From the NCBI GenBank assembly GCA_964035545.1, contig OZ037767.1, positions 2,798,680 through 2,862,679 on the forward strand: a stretch of 64,000 nucleotides of DNA, written 5' to 3'. This stretch comes from Bugula neritina. Its lineage: Eukaryota > Bryozoa > Gymnolaemata > Cheilostomatida > Bugulidae. The position numbers were made by a program, and so were the translations under genes. Shown here in pieces: positions 1 to 12,128 of this stretch. The notes below the pieces were generated by a model. That model saw only the letters and a program-made list of their open reading frames with translations, did no database searches and had not been told where the DNA came from. Position 1 is the stretch's first letter. The number at the start of each line of letters is the position of its first letter.

Positions 1-574
1 GTATGTAGTCTTAGCTATACTAGAGCAGGTAGTGTTCTATTGTCACAGTATATTGATTTACAACTTACAGCAATTATTTATAATGAAGCTCAGAAAGTTT
101 GTTATGTGACACATGATCTGCTCACTGATTGACATTTACGTTTAATTAATCACTGATAATTTGAAATTATTTGTCTAGACTATATTAATTTCAATATAAT
201 ATGTGTTACCTACTTATAGTATATTATATTATTATATGACATCTACTCATGCTACCCTATGATATTACATGCATATTTGAGTTGGGGAATTTTTGACAAT
301 TGAATTGATACCGACTGTGTGTGTGTGTGTATCTAAGGATAGAGATAAATATAGGTATGATGAAGACATAGAGATATAGAAATAGATATAGGAATAGATA
401 TAAAACTAGATATATGGATGAATGTAAAGAGACATAGAGATAGACACAGATATAATAAACATATTACAAAATAATATCTACTTTTCGTTTATATAAAAAT
501 TCATCATGATAATTTAAATACTTGAAATAAAAGTAAACTAAGTATTCACTTCACACTCACATAATCATAAAATA

Positions 575-779
575 TTATAAGCTTTTATTTAACTTTGAAA
601 TGATAATTTTTTGCATTGTAAATTTCGTTAAAATAGACATCACTGTCCCAATAACAAGCATATAAACTACAGAGTTGTACATGTAGGAGAAAACAACTCC
701 CAACATGTTTGTAGCCCCAGTATCACTGCCTACAGGATAGCCAGTGCGGGCCTCCTTGGACCCAGCCAGAGTATAAATG
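575..779 (-). CDS. Possible terminal exon of an SLC5-type sodium/solute symporter (partial gene)
   Basis: On the minus strand a 205-nt open stretch starts after an acceptor-like AG (complement of 780-781) and ends at TAA (577-575), giving 67 residues plus one leading base. It begins with a polar segment (TLAGSKEARTGYPVGSDTG). One hydrophobic helix follows, reading MLGVVFSYMYNSVVYMLVIG and then TVMSILTKF, and the tail is short and basic. The order S-Y-x-Y-x-S, then hydrophobic residues, then I-G-x-x-x-S-x-x-T resembles the last transmembrane helix of SLC5 monocarboxylate/vitamin symporters. I found no preceding exon, so family membership rests on one helix. It could be the end of another multipass membrane protein. 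Codon use looks coding compared with the AT-rich flanks. Confidence 0.38.
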
Positions 780-1640
780 CTAAATTATGCGTGCTAGTTG
801 AAATATAGAAGCGCACTTCTAATAATCCAGACTACCTCTAACACTAACACTACTGTGTAACAAACTCAAGTGTACAACTTCTGTATGGGCATGCTCAGTG
901 CAGAATGTATAAAAACAATATTATACTCGGAGAGAGAGAAGTGGTTGCCAAAAGTAAAATAATTCACACAACATATCAAAAAAATATTTCAATGTTGATC
1001 GTCAAACCCAATTATTCAAAGTTGTTTCCTCTTTGATACTACAACTTGGGAAAGACAACTCTAAAGAATGATGCACGCTGAGATGTATATGAATTGTCTT
1101 CACAAAGGTGTAAAATAAACCTAACAAGTTTATGAAGAGCAGACGAAGGGATTCAAGGATGTTGAAAATACTAACAAATGTTGAAAACTTTTAAACTTAT
1201 TCTCTCCAGAAGTAGTGAATAACACAAACAAAATAGTAGCCTGCATAATATAAATGCGCTGGCAAAACAGATAAAAAGAATGCATATTGTCACATGGTGT
1301 GCAAGGGCGTACGTACATAATTATTGATGGGAGTGGAAGTTTTTGTCTAACTGTAACAGTAAGTGCAATAGCTTAACTTAAGTAGATAATGAAACAATAC
1401 AAGCAGTGAAATATTTATAGAGAGCTGTGTTTTCAAATAAACTTGATATTAAAATCAATAATAATATATCAATTGTATAATTAACACTCTTACCAGTTAT
1501 ACTGCTACCAATGCCTAAGTAGGGAGAATATATACAAGTTGAAAAGTCATTGATTAGTTACAGAAATTACATTTATTCCACTTGTCTACTGCAAGAAGTT
1601 ACTACCGCCTTGCAGATACAATAGATGTAATAACTCACTC
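780..1640. other. Non-coding stretch, nothing recognised
   Basis: AT-rich sequence with only short chance reading frames. I saw no exon with matching splice sites, no RNA gene and no transposon ends. Confidence 0.5.
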
Positions 1641-1649
1641 TATTCAATT

Positions 1650-1965
1650 AGTCTATTAACTCAGTTTCACTGACTGTACTAACTCAGTCAGTCTCACTAT
1701 TAACTCAGTTAGTCTCACTACTAACTCAGTCAGTCTCACTATTAACTCAGTTAGTCTCACTACTAACTCAGTCAGTCTCACTATTAACTCAGTTAGTCTC
1801 ACTACTAACTCAGTTAGTCTCCCTACTAACTCAGTCAGTCTCACTACTAACTCAGTCAGTCTCCCTACTAACTCAGTCAGTCTCACTACTAACTCAGTCA
1901 GTCTCACTATTAACTCAGCCAGTCTTACTACTAACTCAGTCAGTCTCACTACTAAATGAGTCTCA
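1650..1965. repeat. 21-bp minisatellite, about 15 copies
   Basis: Contiguous tandem units of about 21 bp built on CTCAGTCAGTCTCACTACTA. The main variants are T/C in CAGT[TC]AGT and CTA/TTA near the unit end. Because 21 is a multiple of 3, the minus strand shows a spurious open frame repeating VRLTELV. Unit variants alternate in places (CAGT then TAGT), which hints at pairwise expansion. Confidence 0.93.
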
Positions 1966-2480
1966 CTCACTCTATTAACTCAGCCTGATTAGCTTAAACA
2001 TGTAACCATATAAACAGAACATGACCAGAAATTATGAAATAATTATCTTTTAATGAACATTTCATTTTATGCTAAATTCGAATCAACAAGCAAACTAAAA
2101 CTAAAGTCAGGAATTAAGCTTGGTGATTTTAAATGAATTTGAAAATAGATTTTATGTTTTAAATATTAGACAAACAACTAAAAAGTTGTAGCTCTTCAAC
2201 AGTAAAACAATAAATATGCCTGAAGAAAAGTTTTGGTAGAACATGCACGCAGTATAGTTTGAGGAGCGTGTTACAAGTAAATACACAGCACAGTAGCGGT
2301 GACTTTAAGTTGAAGGTTAAGGAGGTTGTTAGTAATGATAACTCATTCAGTGAACTGCACTGAACATCTTGAACAGGAGACCACAGGCTAAAGTTTTCTA
2401 TATGGATCTACATATAGCCATCACTAAAACCATAGTCTCAGTTCCTCAACTTACAATATTTGTATACTCTGTCTACTAAC

Positions 2481-2576
2481 CTCATCAGTCGTCTGATTAA
2501 TCTTCACCCTGATCTGCCCAAGCTCATCCTGAGGCTCATCGTCAAATCCGTTAGTATCAACCGCAGAGTAAGACAT
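2481..2576 (-). CDS. Possible first coding exon of an unidentified gene
   Basis: On the minus strand an ATG (2576-2574) opens 32 codons ending in phase 0 at a GTTAGT donor. The peptide begins MSYSAVDTNGFDDEPQDELG and continues QIRVKINQTTDE. An acidic, polar N-terminus followed by a Q-x-x-x-D-E heptad-like segment is faintly like the start of an R-SNARE motif, but I could not find a following exon with the SNARE core. Codon use looks coding compared with its surroundings. It may belong to a gene whose later exons are to the left of the window or missed, or it may be chance. Confidence 0.3.
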
Positions 2577-5500
2577 TCTCACACACTTCCTGTACGTAGA
2601 TTATACAACTTACCAGCCTGTAACAAGAAGCAATCTACATTTAATTTCATCACCAAGTGATATCTTAACAGATATCCCACAACAATCACAACTATCACAG
2701 CTTGTTACTGATAAAGGTCTTGTATTGATATATTTAAAGTCATTTGTATGGTAACTACTAAGTTATATTGAATCAATACTTATGAATTGCCCTAGTAATT
2801 TTTACTAATGAGATAACTTATCAACACATAGTCAAAGTGAATACCGACTTGTACATGCATACAGCATGGCACTTGCATCAGAACAAAATGGTATACCAGT
2901 ATGCATAGTTTGAGTCACACCGGATTACTAGGAATAGTAAAAACTAAATATTTCTCAACAGTGAGTCAACCATGGTCAAGGAAATATGATCTGGTGGAGA
3001 AGAAATGTGTTTTCATGTTAGTCTTACATTTGATAAACTATTTGAATAAGCTCCACCTTTCGAAGTTGGCATTAACACCGATTGAGTTTGGATTTCTAGT
3101 CAAACATCTTAGAATCAAAAAGACATCTTGAATTTTGGTGAAAAATAAAAAAAACTACAATTATTTTTTTGAGAGTAAACATCGATTGATCTGGTCTACT
3201 TAGTAAGTTTGACCTACTAAAATTTAATCCGTGATTAAGAGTGTACATGTGACTGTATCAGCATAACACAGATTTCCTAGAGAGGTGAACAGGTTCGTTC
3301 AACTATTGTGCTGAAGAAAACATCAATAAATGCAGCTGAGGGATTTGGTTAAATACTTCAAAGAATTTCTCATGTAACATTTTACTTAACAATTTATCTG
3401 AACAAGAAACAACTGAAGAAAGTTGAAAAAACTGCTTTATAAACGAGATAGAATATTATATATAAAAAGTATATTTGAATACGAAAACAATCCAGTTTTA
3501 CAGTTTTTGGCTCATTGTTGTACACCATTTGCACTTCATATTTCAGTAATACAATTACCTACCTCTTTCTATCTATATCAGTAACACATCACTAAAGATA
3601 TATTTCTAAAAGTTAAAGCCCAAAGGGAAGTACAGCATACAACACAATATCACAACAAATACAGGTTCAGTTCAAATACATGGCTTTGGAAGTGAAAACA
3701 CAATGTAAAACCTCCACTGTCCAGGTAAACTCACCTGGTGATAAAGAAATACACAGGTGAACAGATTGCAGAGTGTTAGACTTGTTTGAGGTGAACCACA
3801 GCCGAGTATAACCACAGCAGCTTTGCTAATCAATTTCTACCTGGAGAAAATTAATTCACGTGAAACACAAATCAATAAATATTTGAGTGAGCAGCAAATC
3901 GTAGTGAAACAGTTAGCAGTAGTCAGCAGATTAAATAAATTACTTTATTGTTAGATGACAGCATAGCCTGCTGCAGTAATTAGAATAGCAATGTCAACCT
4001 CAAGATCAATACTCTGGGTGAGAGATTGCTTTAACTTCTACTTTATTTATACTCTGAGAAGCTATAAGCTACAACCTTTTTGATTGGACAAGTGGCACTA
4101 GATGGATTATTATATTATTTCTATTAACAAGTTAGTAGTTTTTAGGACAGAACAAAGGAAGTTCGAGAGAACGAGAGAGGATCATTACAAGGGGGGGGGG
4201 GGGGTGTCTTTTCACTGAAGCAAGCTTCAAGAGTCAAAGTCAAATCACGCACACTCATGCACACACACATATATAATTTCTAAGAAAATCTTTCAACTCC
4301 TAGTTTAAATATAGCGACCACGATTTATTTCAATTATACTTTTAAATGGACATCTCACTAAGACACTGCAGTTTTGAGCAGCGGAAATCATACACTTCCG
4401 TATTGGTATCATGAAATTACTTTAAAAGTTTAGAAAACTCTTTATCCAAGGCTTTTACAATGGTTATAAAATTGATTTTCATACTCAGCCGAGGGGCCAG
4501 CTGTTTTAAGAGCTTAAATTACATTGACTTAACTTAAACCTATTTATATATATCTTTTCAGAAAAGCATGGATAAGCAGTAGGCAAAAGTTGAAAACTTA
4601 ACAGTAATATTAGTAGAAACCTAGTTCAGCTTTAAATAACTTTGACAGCTATATAAGTATACAGATATATGCTAAATTATAATTATTGGATTTATATAAA
4701 GCACACATTTAATGATATTTGCTGACAACTACAATATACAACCTCCTATGCTAATGATAAAGCACAGAGAGATGACAATTATAAATACATTAATTGGCTA
4801 ATATCTATTAGGGCTAATTACAGACACTCTTTGTTTAGTCATTTATAAGTTTAAACTAAAACAACCCACGGACAGCAATGTTATGCAGTACTCAGCATTA
4901 GTACTTTCAAGCAAAGAGATATGTTTGCAAAAATTACTCTCCTCTTAATAGCTTTGTGTAACAGATTTTAATGCTAAATGCCAACAGAAAAACTAGAAAA
5001 CAGATATAAACCTGCTTGATTTTATAAGACTGTGAAAGAGAAATTTTTAAGCAGAGTGACTATATTACAAGCTTCATATCAAACTAAGAGTGTTGGAGTA
5101 ACTGCATACAAGAGTCAAGTTACTATTAGTATCAATATAAGTATATCTATTCAATTTGATTCAAATAATGAGTGCAAGCGTGAAAATCTAGCTCATCAAT
5201 TCACAGAAATGCAGTATAAATACAGATCTAAAGAACTAAAAGGGTATGAATATAAGGTAATTATATCTCTATTCATACAGATTGTCAATGTGTTGCATTC
5301 TATAGCCTACTGATCATCTGAAAATTTTACACTTTGTCTGTCTACACCTAGTAGCTAAAACTCATACAAAGTTAGTGACAGTAACAATGCATATGTTTTT
5401 AAGCAGCAGCGAATGTAGTAATATTTAGTAGTAGATATTTATTGAGATGCTTTAGCGTGAATGAACTACCAACATGCGAATGACTGGATGTGACTGAGAC

Positions 5501-5740
5501 TACTCCTTTACGACTCTCAACCTCAGGCTGAGTCATCGGATAAGAATTAGGCAAGACATTGACATCAGTTATTAATGATAGCCACACTCACAGTCATGGG
5601 TTGACAAACTTAAAGACAATTAGATGCCGGAAAATCTTATATTCATAGTATCGCTTAACCGATAATTAACAAAATAATTGAATTATCAATATGACTACAC
5701 TTTCGAGAAGAAATTTATGAAATAATAATAATATTTATAT
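2577..5740. other. Non-coding stretch with a poly-G run
   Basis: AT-rich sequence without convincing exons. It holds a homopolymer of about 12 G at 4191-4204, followed by CA-rich sequence near 4245-4270. Short frames here lack splice sites and recognisable motifs. Confidence 0.5.
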
Positions 5741-5749
5741 ATTTATATA

Positions 5750-6320
5750 ACTAAAAGTATAAGTATAACTACAAGTATAAGTATGACATATAAATATCAG
5801 TATGGGTATGTCTATTTCTACTACTACTATTAGTATTGATATTGCTATTACTATAACTATAAGAGTATAACAATTAGTATAACCATAACTATAATTATAA
5901 CTATATAAGTATAACTGTATAGGATTAGGTATTATTGTTATAAGTACTGCTATTAGTACTAATATTACTATTAGACTTAGTATTACTATTAGTATTATAA
6001 TTAGTAACTATTGCTATCGGTATCAGTATTACAGTATTACTATTACTTATTAATATTAGTAATACTAATAGTAATAGTAATACTAATAGTATTACTAATA
6101 CTAATAGTAATAGTAATACTAATACTAATAGTAATAGACTTAGAGCATTATCAACATACTGACAGTGACACTGAAAGTGAACTTAATTTCATTGTCATAC
6201 TCTCACTCAACGTAATAGTGATACATTAATTGATTTAATGATATTGATAATCATCGTGATTATGATTATCATATTCATTATCATTATGATTATGATTTTG
6301 ATTATGATTATAAAATTAAA
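5750..6320. repeat. Degenerate AT-rich trinucleotide/hexanucleotide repeats
   Basis: Runs of TAGTAT, TACTAT, AATAGT and then GATTAT/CATTAT with frequent strand switches, so that AATACTAATAGTAATAG blocks face their own complement. The reading frame through it (a run of I, L and V) is a composition artefact. Confidence 0.8.
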
Positions 6321-7232
6321 TGTATAAACTAGTTTAGCTACTATTAGTATTATCAACATCACAAGCAATAGTAATTAGTTATAGTAATTATGAAAACTAA
6401 TCACAAATGATGAATAATTTCAATGATATTATTTACTAATTGATTATAATTAAATTTAATATATAAATATTAATTTGTTACCCAAACGTTTTGTTTAGCA
6501 TTTACGGCACCCCAATTTTTTCCTGTCTAATAGAGAATTTGATTGGCTACTTTTCAAATAACCTTGAAACAAGTGTTATGTCATGAGAAGACTCGTTGAA
6601 ACTAACCCAAATTCTTTTCATTAAAATCTTTAGGAGACAAACTACAAAAGTTGGCTACCAGACGATGGAGTCCAAAGCTACATTTGTTTTTCAACTTTTT
6701 AAATTTTTTATGAAATTATACTTATTCTAATTACTATTAATATTAGTTTCCTATTAAGTATTACTATTAGTTTTAGTGAAAGAAGTCATGTCTTTATTAT
6801 TTTGCAATTAAAATAAAACTAAGATACGTTTTTGTATTGTCGATAAAAATGATCAGTCATACTCATAACATTGACACAACTCGAACTACTATTTTTAATA
6901 TAAAACTAAATATTATCGTATTCATTATGATTATGATTAATATTATTAATATTATGATAGAATTAATTTTTTATAGATATTATTAGTTTTTATTTTGATA
7001 ATTTTCTTGTGTCAATGTCGAACTTTTAAATCGCTTCTATTTTAATTGAAAAACAATTGACTTTGTTATTGTAGGTATATTAATATAGTTGATGAAGGTT
7101 GTGTTAAAATACAAAGTTGTAGGCATTAATAATTAAACCAATATTATTATTATTAATAATGCTAATTTTATTAATAATTAATTTTATAGATGCAAGTAAA
7201 GAAACACGAGCTTTTCATGTGAGCTATGTAAG

Positions 7233-10200
7233 ATGAATAGATGGCTGCTTTATCGAAAACTTTTAATGTGCAGCGTTGCCATAAACGTGTTTCTAATATT
7301 TCTACTAACAAAACAGCAATGGCCGACTAGCTTGCCAAATGAACACCTTCATTCACTGGTAGACGATGTTGTAAGTGTTGACTTTAATTGTCATAAGTTA
7401 GTCAACTCAAAGTCTGTACAAGCAATATTTTTCCTCAAGACTCATAAAACTGCTGGCAGCTCGATACAAAACATTATACTAAGAAAAGCGTTGCTTGAAG
7501 ATCTTTCTGTTGGTTTGACTCGGCAAGAGGCTGACTGGGTACGACTATGTCCTAATACACCCTTCTCTCGCCAATGTCTGTGTAATGCTAAAGAGTTACC
7601 TGTTAATGTGCTCGCTCATCACATGCTGTTTAATAAAAGTGAGGTCAAAGCTAGTGTAAAATCAGGTAAAGGGTACATTATTTTCTTTTTTTATTTTTGT
7701 AATAATAAAACTCTTGCTATAATGTTATAAACCAGTCAGTAATTTTTTTAATTCATTTCATAGCGAAAAAAAACTCTATTTAGTTGCTGCCTTTGGCACG
7801 AAATCCTGTAGAATCTGACCAATTTTGTTTGTGATGAGTTTTCCTGCTACTGTTGCAGATGCTCAATATGTGTCTATTCTCAGAGACCCAGCTACGCTTC
7901 TCTACTCTGCATATACATACTTCAGGTGGCAAGAGAGGTTCAACTATTCTTCTTTTGAGGATTTTGTTATCAGAACCAAAAAAACTAAACAAATTGATCC
8001 CCTCATAGTCTCTTTTAGGTAAGATTACTGTTATCTGTTGAGAGTAAAAGACGTGTGTTTCATGATGCAGTAGTAATGGTTTCAATTTTAGTTATAACTG
8101 CAACTATATTTAACCATCAAAGATAGACCAGTCAGTGGAAGTGTTTGGTTAGCATGACAAGCTTGAGGTTTAACTTCTACAAGAGTTATTGATGGCATTA
8201 AGTACTTCTGTATTACTTTAAAGCTGTTAGACTTTGTTATTACAAATATACCTTTTTTTTGAAGAAAAGGCCTTCATACCAAATTTTTTACTGGAGTTGA
8301 AACTCTAAGCTGATGTGAGCTTATGTCAATCACCATACTACAAGTTTTTGAACTTTTACCTTATTGCTGTTACCCAGGAATCTCATGATGTTTGACTTTG
8401 GGCTGCATCCAAAAAACTATGAAGATGACGCAATGGTAGATTCAAAAATAGCTGAAATTGAATCAACATTTGATCTCATAATGATTAAGGATGGTGAATA
8501 CTTCAAGCAGTCTCTTATTTTGCTCAAGAATCTGATGCACTGGACAGTAGTAGATGTAGCTGTTGTAGCAATAAACAAAATGGTAATGCATTGTTGCTAG
8601 CAGTTAACAATAACCTCAAATAAATTGAGTGCAATTTTGAAGGCCTAGCAACTATGAGGTTTACTAATACATATGTACCAACATTTTTTTATATTAAAAG
8701 CATTATAGATGAGTTCCAAATGATGGAATACATTATTGATTAGCCGTTGTGTTGATTCATGAAAAATTTCAAATTGGTTTTGTCTATCGGTTATTCTGTA
8801 TACATATCATTTAGTGCATCTGAGTCAGCTGTGGCTTCTGTCTAATGATGTAATTCATGTTTTCTTAGCCTTCTTCACATACACAAGTGTTACTTATACA
8901 TCATATAATACTTGTACCTCAATACCTAATACTATTACCTAATATAATACTAATATATAATATAATACTTACACCTGATTACTTGTAGATGTCTTCTGCA
9001 CCCAAACCAGTGTTTAGTAAATCTCTGACTCATCACCTCCTCGAAGCCAATCGGGCAGACTATAAGCTATATCGCAAGTTTCTCACAGTGAGTCCAATTC
9101 AGTGATTTACTATGACTTACTTTTGACTTACTCTTGACTTATTGATGTATCACACTGGATTTTAACTATTCTCTCTCTAAATGGCTGAAGGAGTAACTGT
9201 ATAGTTTTGTTAGCTTACTTAAAAGTATTCTCAGTTTGTATTTATTTTAGTGAAAAAACTTTGTTAAGGTGGCACTTCACTCTGACATCCTTTTAGCTTC
9301 CAAAAGTTGAGTCTATTTAAAGATTCAATCTTTTACTACTGATTTGTGAAATATGCAAATGTTGATGTGTTTCAGAATTTTAAAGAAAAAGTGAAGAAAT
9401 TTGGAGCAGAAAAAATGAAGAAAGAGCTGGAAGAGCTGAATTACACAACAAATAAGTTGGCAAATTTCTGCATTGCTGGTAAAAATTCGCTACAATACTC
9501 TATGTTTGCTAAAACTCATCTGACAAATGAAATGAACTGATTTTAATATAACAAAATAATTAAATTGTTGGAATTTTATTTGGATGTGTTGTTAGGCATT
9601 AGGATTAGGCATCTGTGTGGTTATAAACCATGTTGAATTACTTTTCTTATTATAACTGCTTGCATATTTATAATTAGTTTAAAGTCTATAATTGCAGGGA
9701 AGATTTACTGAATATTTTCACAAAATTTAGGGAGTTGCGTCCTTTTGAGATTTGACTTGGTAACTTTTCAATTGATCAGTTAAAAGAAGTGCTATTATAA
9801 ACTTGATAAAGCATATAGCAATGCTGGTTACAACTCATAAACTTTGTATTAAATATATATATATTTACACTCTTAGAATATAATATATAAATAACTAACT
9901 GAAATATAATACATAAATATATTAATCTGTTCATCTTTCTTTCTGAACCTGTAAACATATACGTCTGCTTGTATATGTCGTCTGCAGGTACTAAGCGGGG
10001 CTCACGTAACACTACAGTGTATATACTGAGTAAAGCAGGAGAAAACAACTGCTACTGCAGGTATGGATGATGTCACTGTTTTCTAAACATTTGGTTTTTA
10101 TTTTGACATTTAAAATTATCAATCGTTTGCCCACCATTTCTATAATTGTCTTTCTGCTGGTAATTTTAGATGTGTAAAGGTTACGTATATTCTATGGTAT

Positions 10201-10880
10201 GTAAAAGTTCACAAATATAGATTTATGTGTAGCCTAGGAGACATTGATTTTGTTCACTCTTCATGGGCTATGGTTAAATGTGCTTAGAGTTGGTTTACAA
10301 AGATCAATCATGCTTTTTCTTTCGCACAAAATTTTTCTCTTGCTCTCAAATTTTAATCAACTGAATTTACTAATAATTAACTTATGATTTACTATTGACT
10401 TATCCACCACCTACTCACCACTTACCCACCACTTACTCATGAATTTCTAGTATCTCTTGCTAAGTTTTAGCTTTCTTCTTTCTCTAAATAATCAAAGAAA
10501 TGTTGTATTTTAGGTTGGAGTCTAAGTTTTTAATGTGTTGATATCAATTTTATCTTTTTTTTGAAACATGGTGCTTGTATCAACACCCACACTGCTCACA
10601 CTGCTCACCAGATGTGTATGGTTTTAGGTAACTCACTGACTTATTTTATAAACCCCACAGCATCAACTGCACCCTAATCAATCTAGTCACACAGTTTTGA
10701 TAGATTTACCTGCTCTGCTGCAGATATCTGGTCGCCTCGGAGAAAGATTTGACCCGGCAGCTGAGGCAGCGGTACAACAAGAAGCGAAAGAAAGAAGTTT
10801 GCAGGATTCGGTGCGTAGAATGTTATATGATGACTAGGTTTGCTAACAGAAATATAACTGTTTATTTATTTACTTGCTAA
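7233..10880 (+). CDS. Galactose-3-O-sulfotransferase family protein (Gal3ST-like), 409 aa
   Basis: Exons 7233-7665, 7859-8018, 8378-8582, 8989-9087, 9376-9478, 9988-10060 and 10724-10880 join in frame to 409 codons plus TAA, the usual size for the family. It is a Golgi type II membrane enzyme moving sulfate from PAPS to galactose 3-OH of glycolipids or glycans. A short cytoplasmic tail precedes a signal anchor (about residues 10-26). FFLKTHKTAGSSIQN (67-80) is the 5'-phosphosulfate loop, and SILRDPATLLYSAYTYF (about 150-166) the 3'-phosphate motif. RNLMMFDFGL follows at the exon 3 start. All intron phases agree. Which of the vertebrate GAL3ST1-4 it corresponds to cannot be said. A GTGCGT inside the last exon could act as an alternative donor, changing the C-terminus after ...KEVCRI. 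Confidence 0.9.
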
Positions 10881-10996
10881 AATATTGAAGCATCGTGTTA
10901 AAATTATTTGAAATATTGGCTGAAAATGCTTTTAGTATTCTTCTTCGCCATAAGACTACCTCAAAGACTATATTTTATCAATATTATTGATTTGAG

Positions 10997-11063
10997 TGGT
11001 CTAGGGGTTAGTACACTGGCCCAGTAAGTGCTAGGCCATAGGTTTGAGTCTTGGTAGGACCAT
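10997..11063 (+). mobile_element. tRNA-like sequence, probable SINE head
   Basis: An A-box-like TGGTCTAGGGGTTAG (10997-11011) and a B-box-like GGTTTGAGTCTTGG (11041-11054) have roughly tRNA spacing. The ends TGGTCTA and TAGGACCA are nearly complementary. The middle does not fold into a good anticodon arm and the total length is short (about 67 nt), so this is better read as a decayed tRNA-derived retroposon than a working tRNA. Confidence 0.45.
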
Positions 11064-11119
11064 TATTATTGCCGGAAAGAGGGTCTAATCATAATTATTG
11101 CTCCTGTGTCACAGTAAAC

Positions 11120-11177
11120 AAGTCTCCACCCCTGTGGGAACCCCTACCATCAGGGGTTCTCATAGGGGTGGAGACTT
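11120..11177. repeat. 26-bp inverted repeat with 6-nt loop
   Basis: The left arm 11120-11145 (starting AAGTCTCCACCCCT) and right arm 11152-11177 (ending AGGGGTGGAGACTT) are complementary at 24 of 26 positions. The two exceptions would be G-U pairs in RNA. The loop is 11146-11151. It lies about 60 bp after the tRNA-like element. It could be a foldback/MITE-like element, part of a composite SINE, or a structured RNA. Confidence 0.85.
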
Positions 11178-12128
11178 GAAACATGAGTTGCAGCTGTTTA
11201 GTTGGGTAATGATCATTGGAGCAGGAAAATTATGCAGAGCTGTGATTAGAAATCATTAGAACCAATTATACTGAAACTAGACGTTATGTTATTTGCAATT
11301 GGCAGAGTTTTTTGCCTTTCGATTTGTTGGGATTTTTTAAAGTTCAACTACAATTTGCGTAAAATTGTCTTCTCAACATATGTTTGCTCACAAAAATAAA
11401 ATTCAACATGTGTAATATATTCATTGTAGCGGTTACCTGTGAAATCAAATGAAGAAAGCTGAAAGTAGATGGCCCTTGAGTTATTCTATATGAGCAGTTT
11501 GAATTGTGTGCGCTATATAAGTTAACTCAATTTTTACATTGTTTTACCTAGTCATTTGTTTTTGCTTTATTTGACTGCATGCAATTTTAGTATGTGTTTT
11601 TTATTCATTTAGGCTTGAACTCTGTGATGTTTTCTCATTTTTCTACAAACCTACATTTTTTAATAAATGGCTGCATGCAATTTTATATATTTGTTATTTG
11701 TTTATGTTTGGAGAATTTTCTAATTTTTATAAATATACTACTGTTGATTCAGAAAACATGTTTTGATTGTACTACCTTCCTACTTATTATATTCTATAAA
11801 CCTGAACTGTAAATCTACCAACCTGTGGTAGCTGCTAATATATAAATTACAATATTAGAGATTAAAAGCCACACAGTTTCATTTCAGAGTTGTATTCTCA
11901 TGCACTGGTATAATGAAAGTATTGTGGATATGAAAGTGTGCATTGGTAATACCGTTCTATTAAACAAAAGTGACCAATCACCGAGCAATTTCTTGGTGGG
12001 GAAATTTCTTCACTCACGTTGGTGATTTCCCAAATTTTCTTTCAGTACTAGTACTAGTTTACGTATTTTATAAATAGTTTGCTCTTTTTGGCGCATTTAT
12101 AAGTCTATGCAGTCAATATTTTTCTACA

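Larger units (their letters stand above)
10881..12128. other. Gal3ST-XRN2 intergenic region
   Basis: A 1.2-kb spacer between two plus-strand genes. It contains a tRNA-like element, a strong hairpin (listed separately) and a candidate polyadenylation signal AATAAA at 11395-11400 for the upstream gene. No promoter motif for XRN2 is convincing. Confidence 0.5.

Noticed and set aside
1656-1970. Minus-strand frame repeating VRLTELV
   Set aside because: Entirely made of the 21-bp minisatellite; the unit length is a multiple of 3 so it stays open. No splice sites or start context.
5399-5587. Minus-strand 60-codon frame with coding-like composition (PNSYPMTQPEVESRKG)
   Set aside because: Could be a terminal exon, but there is no clear acceptor, no partner exon and no recognisable motif.
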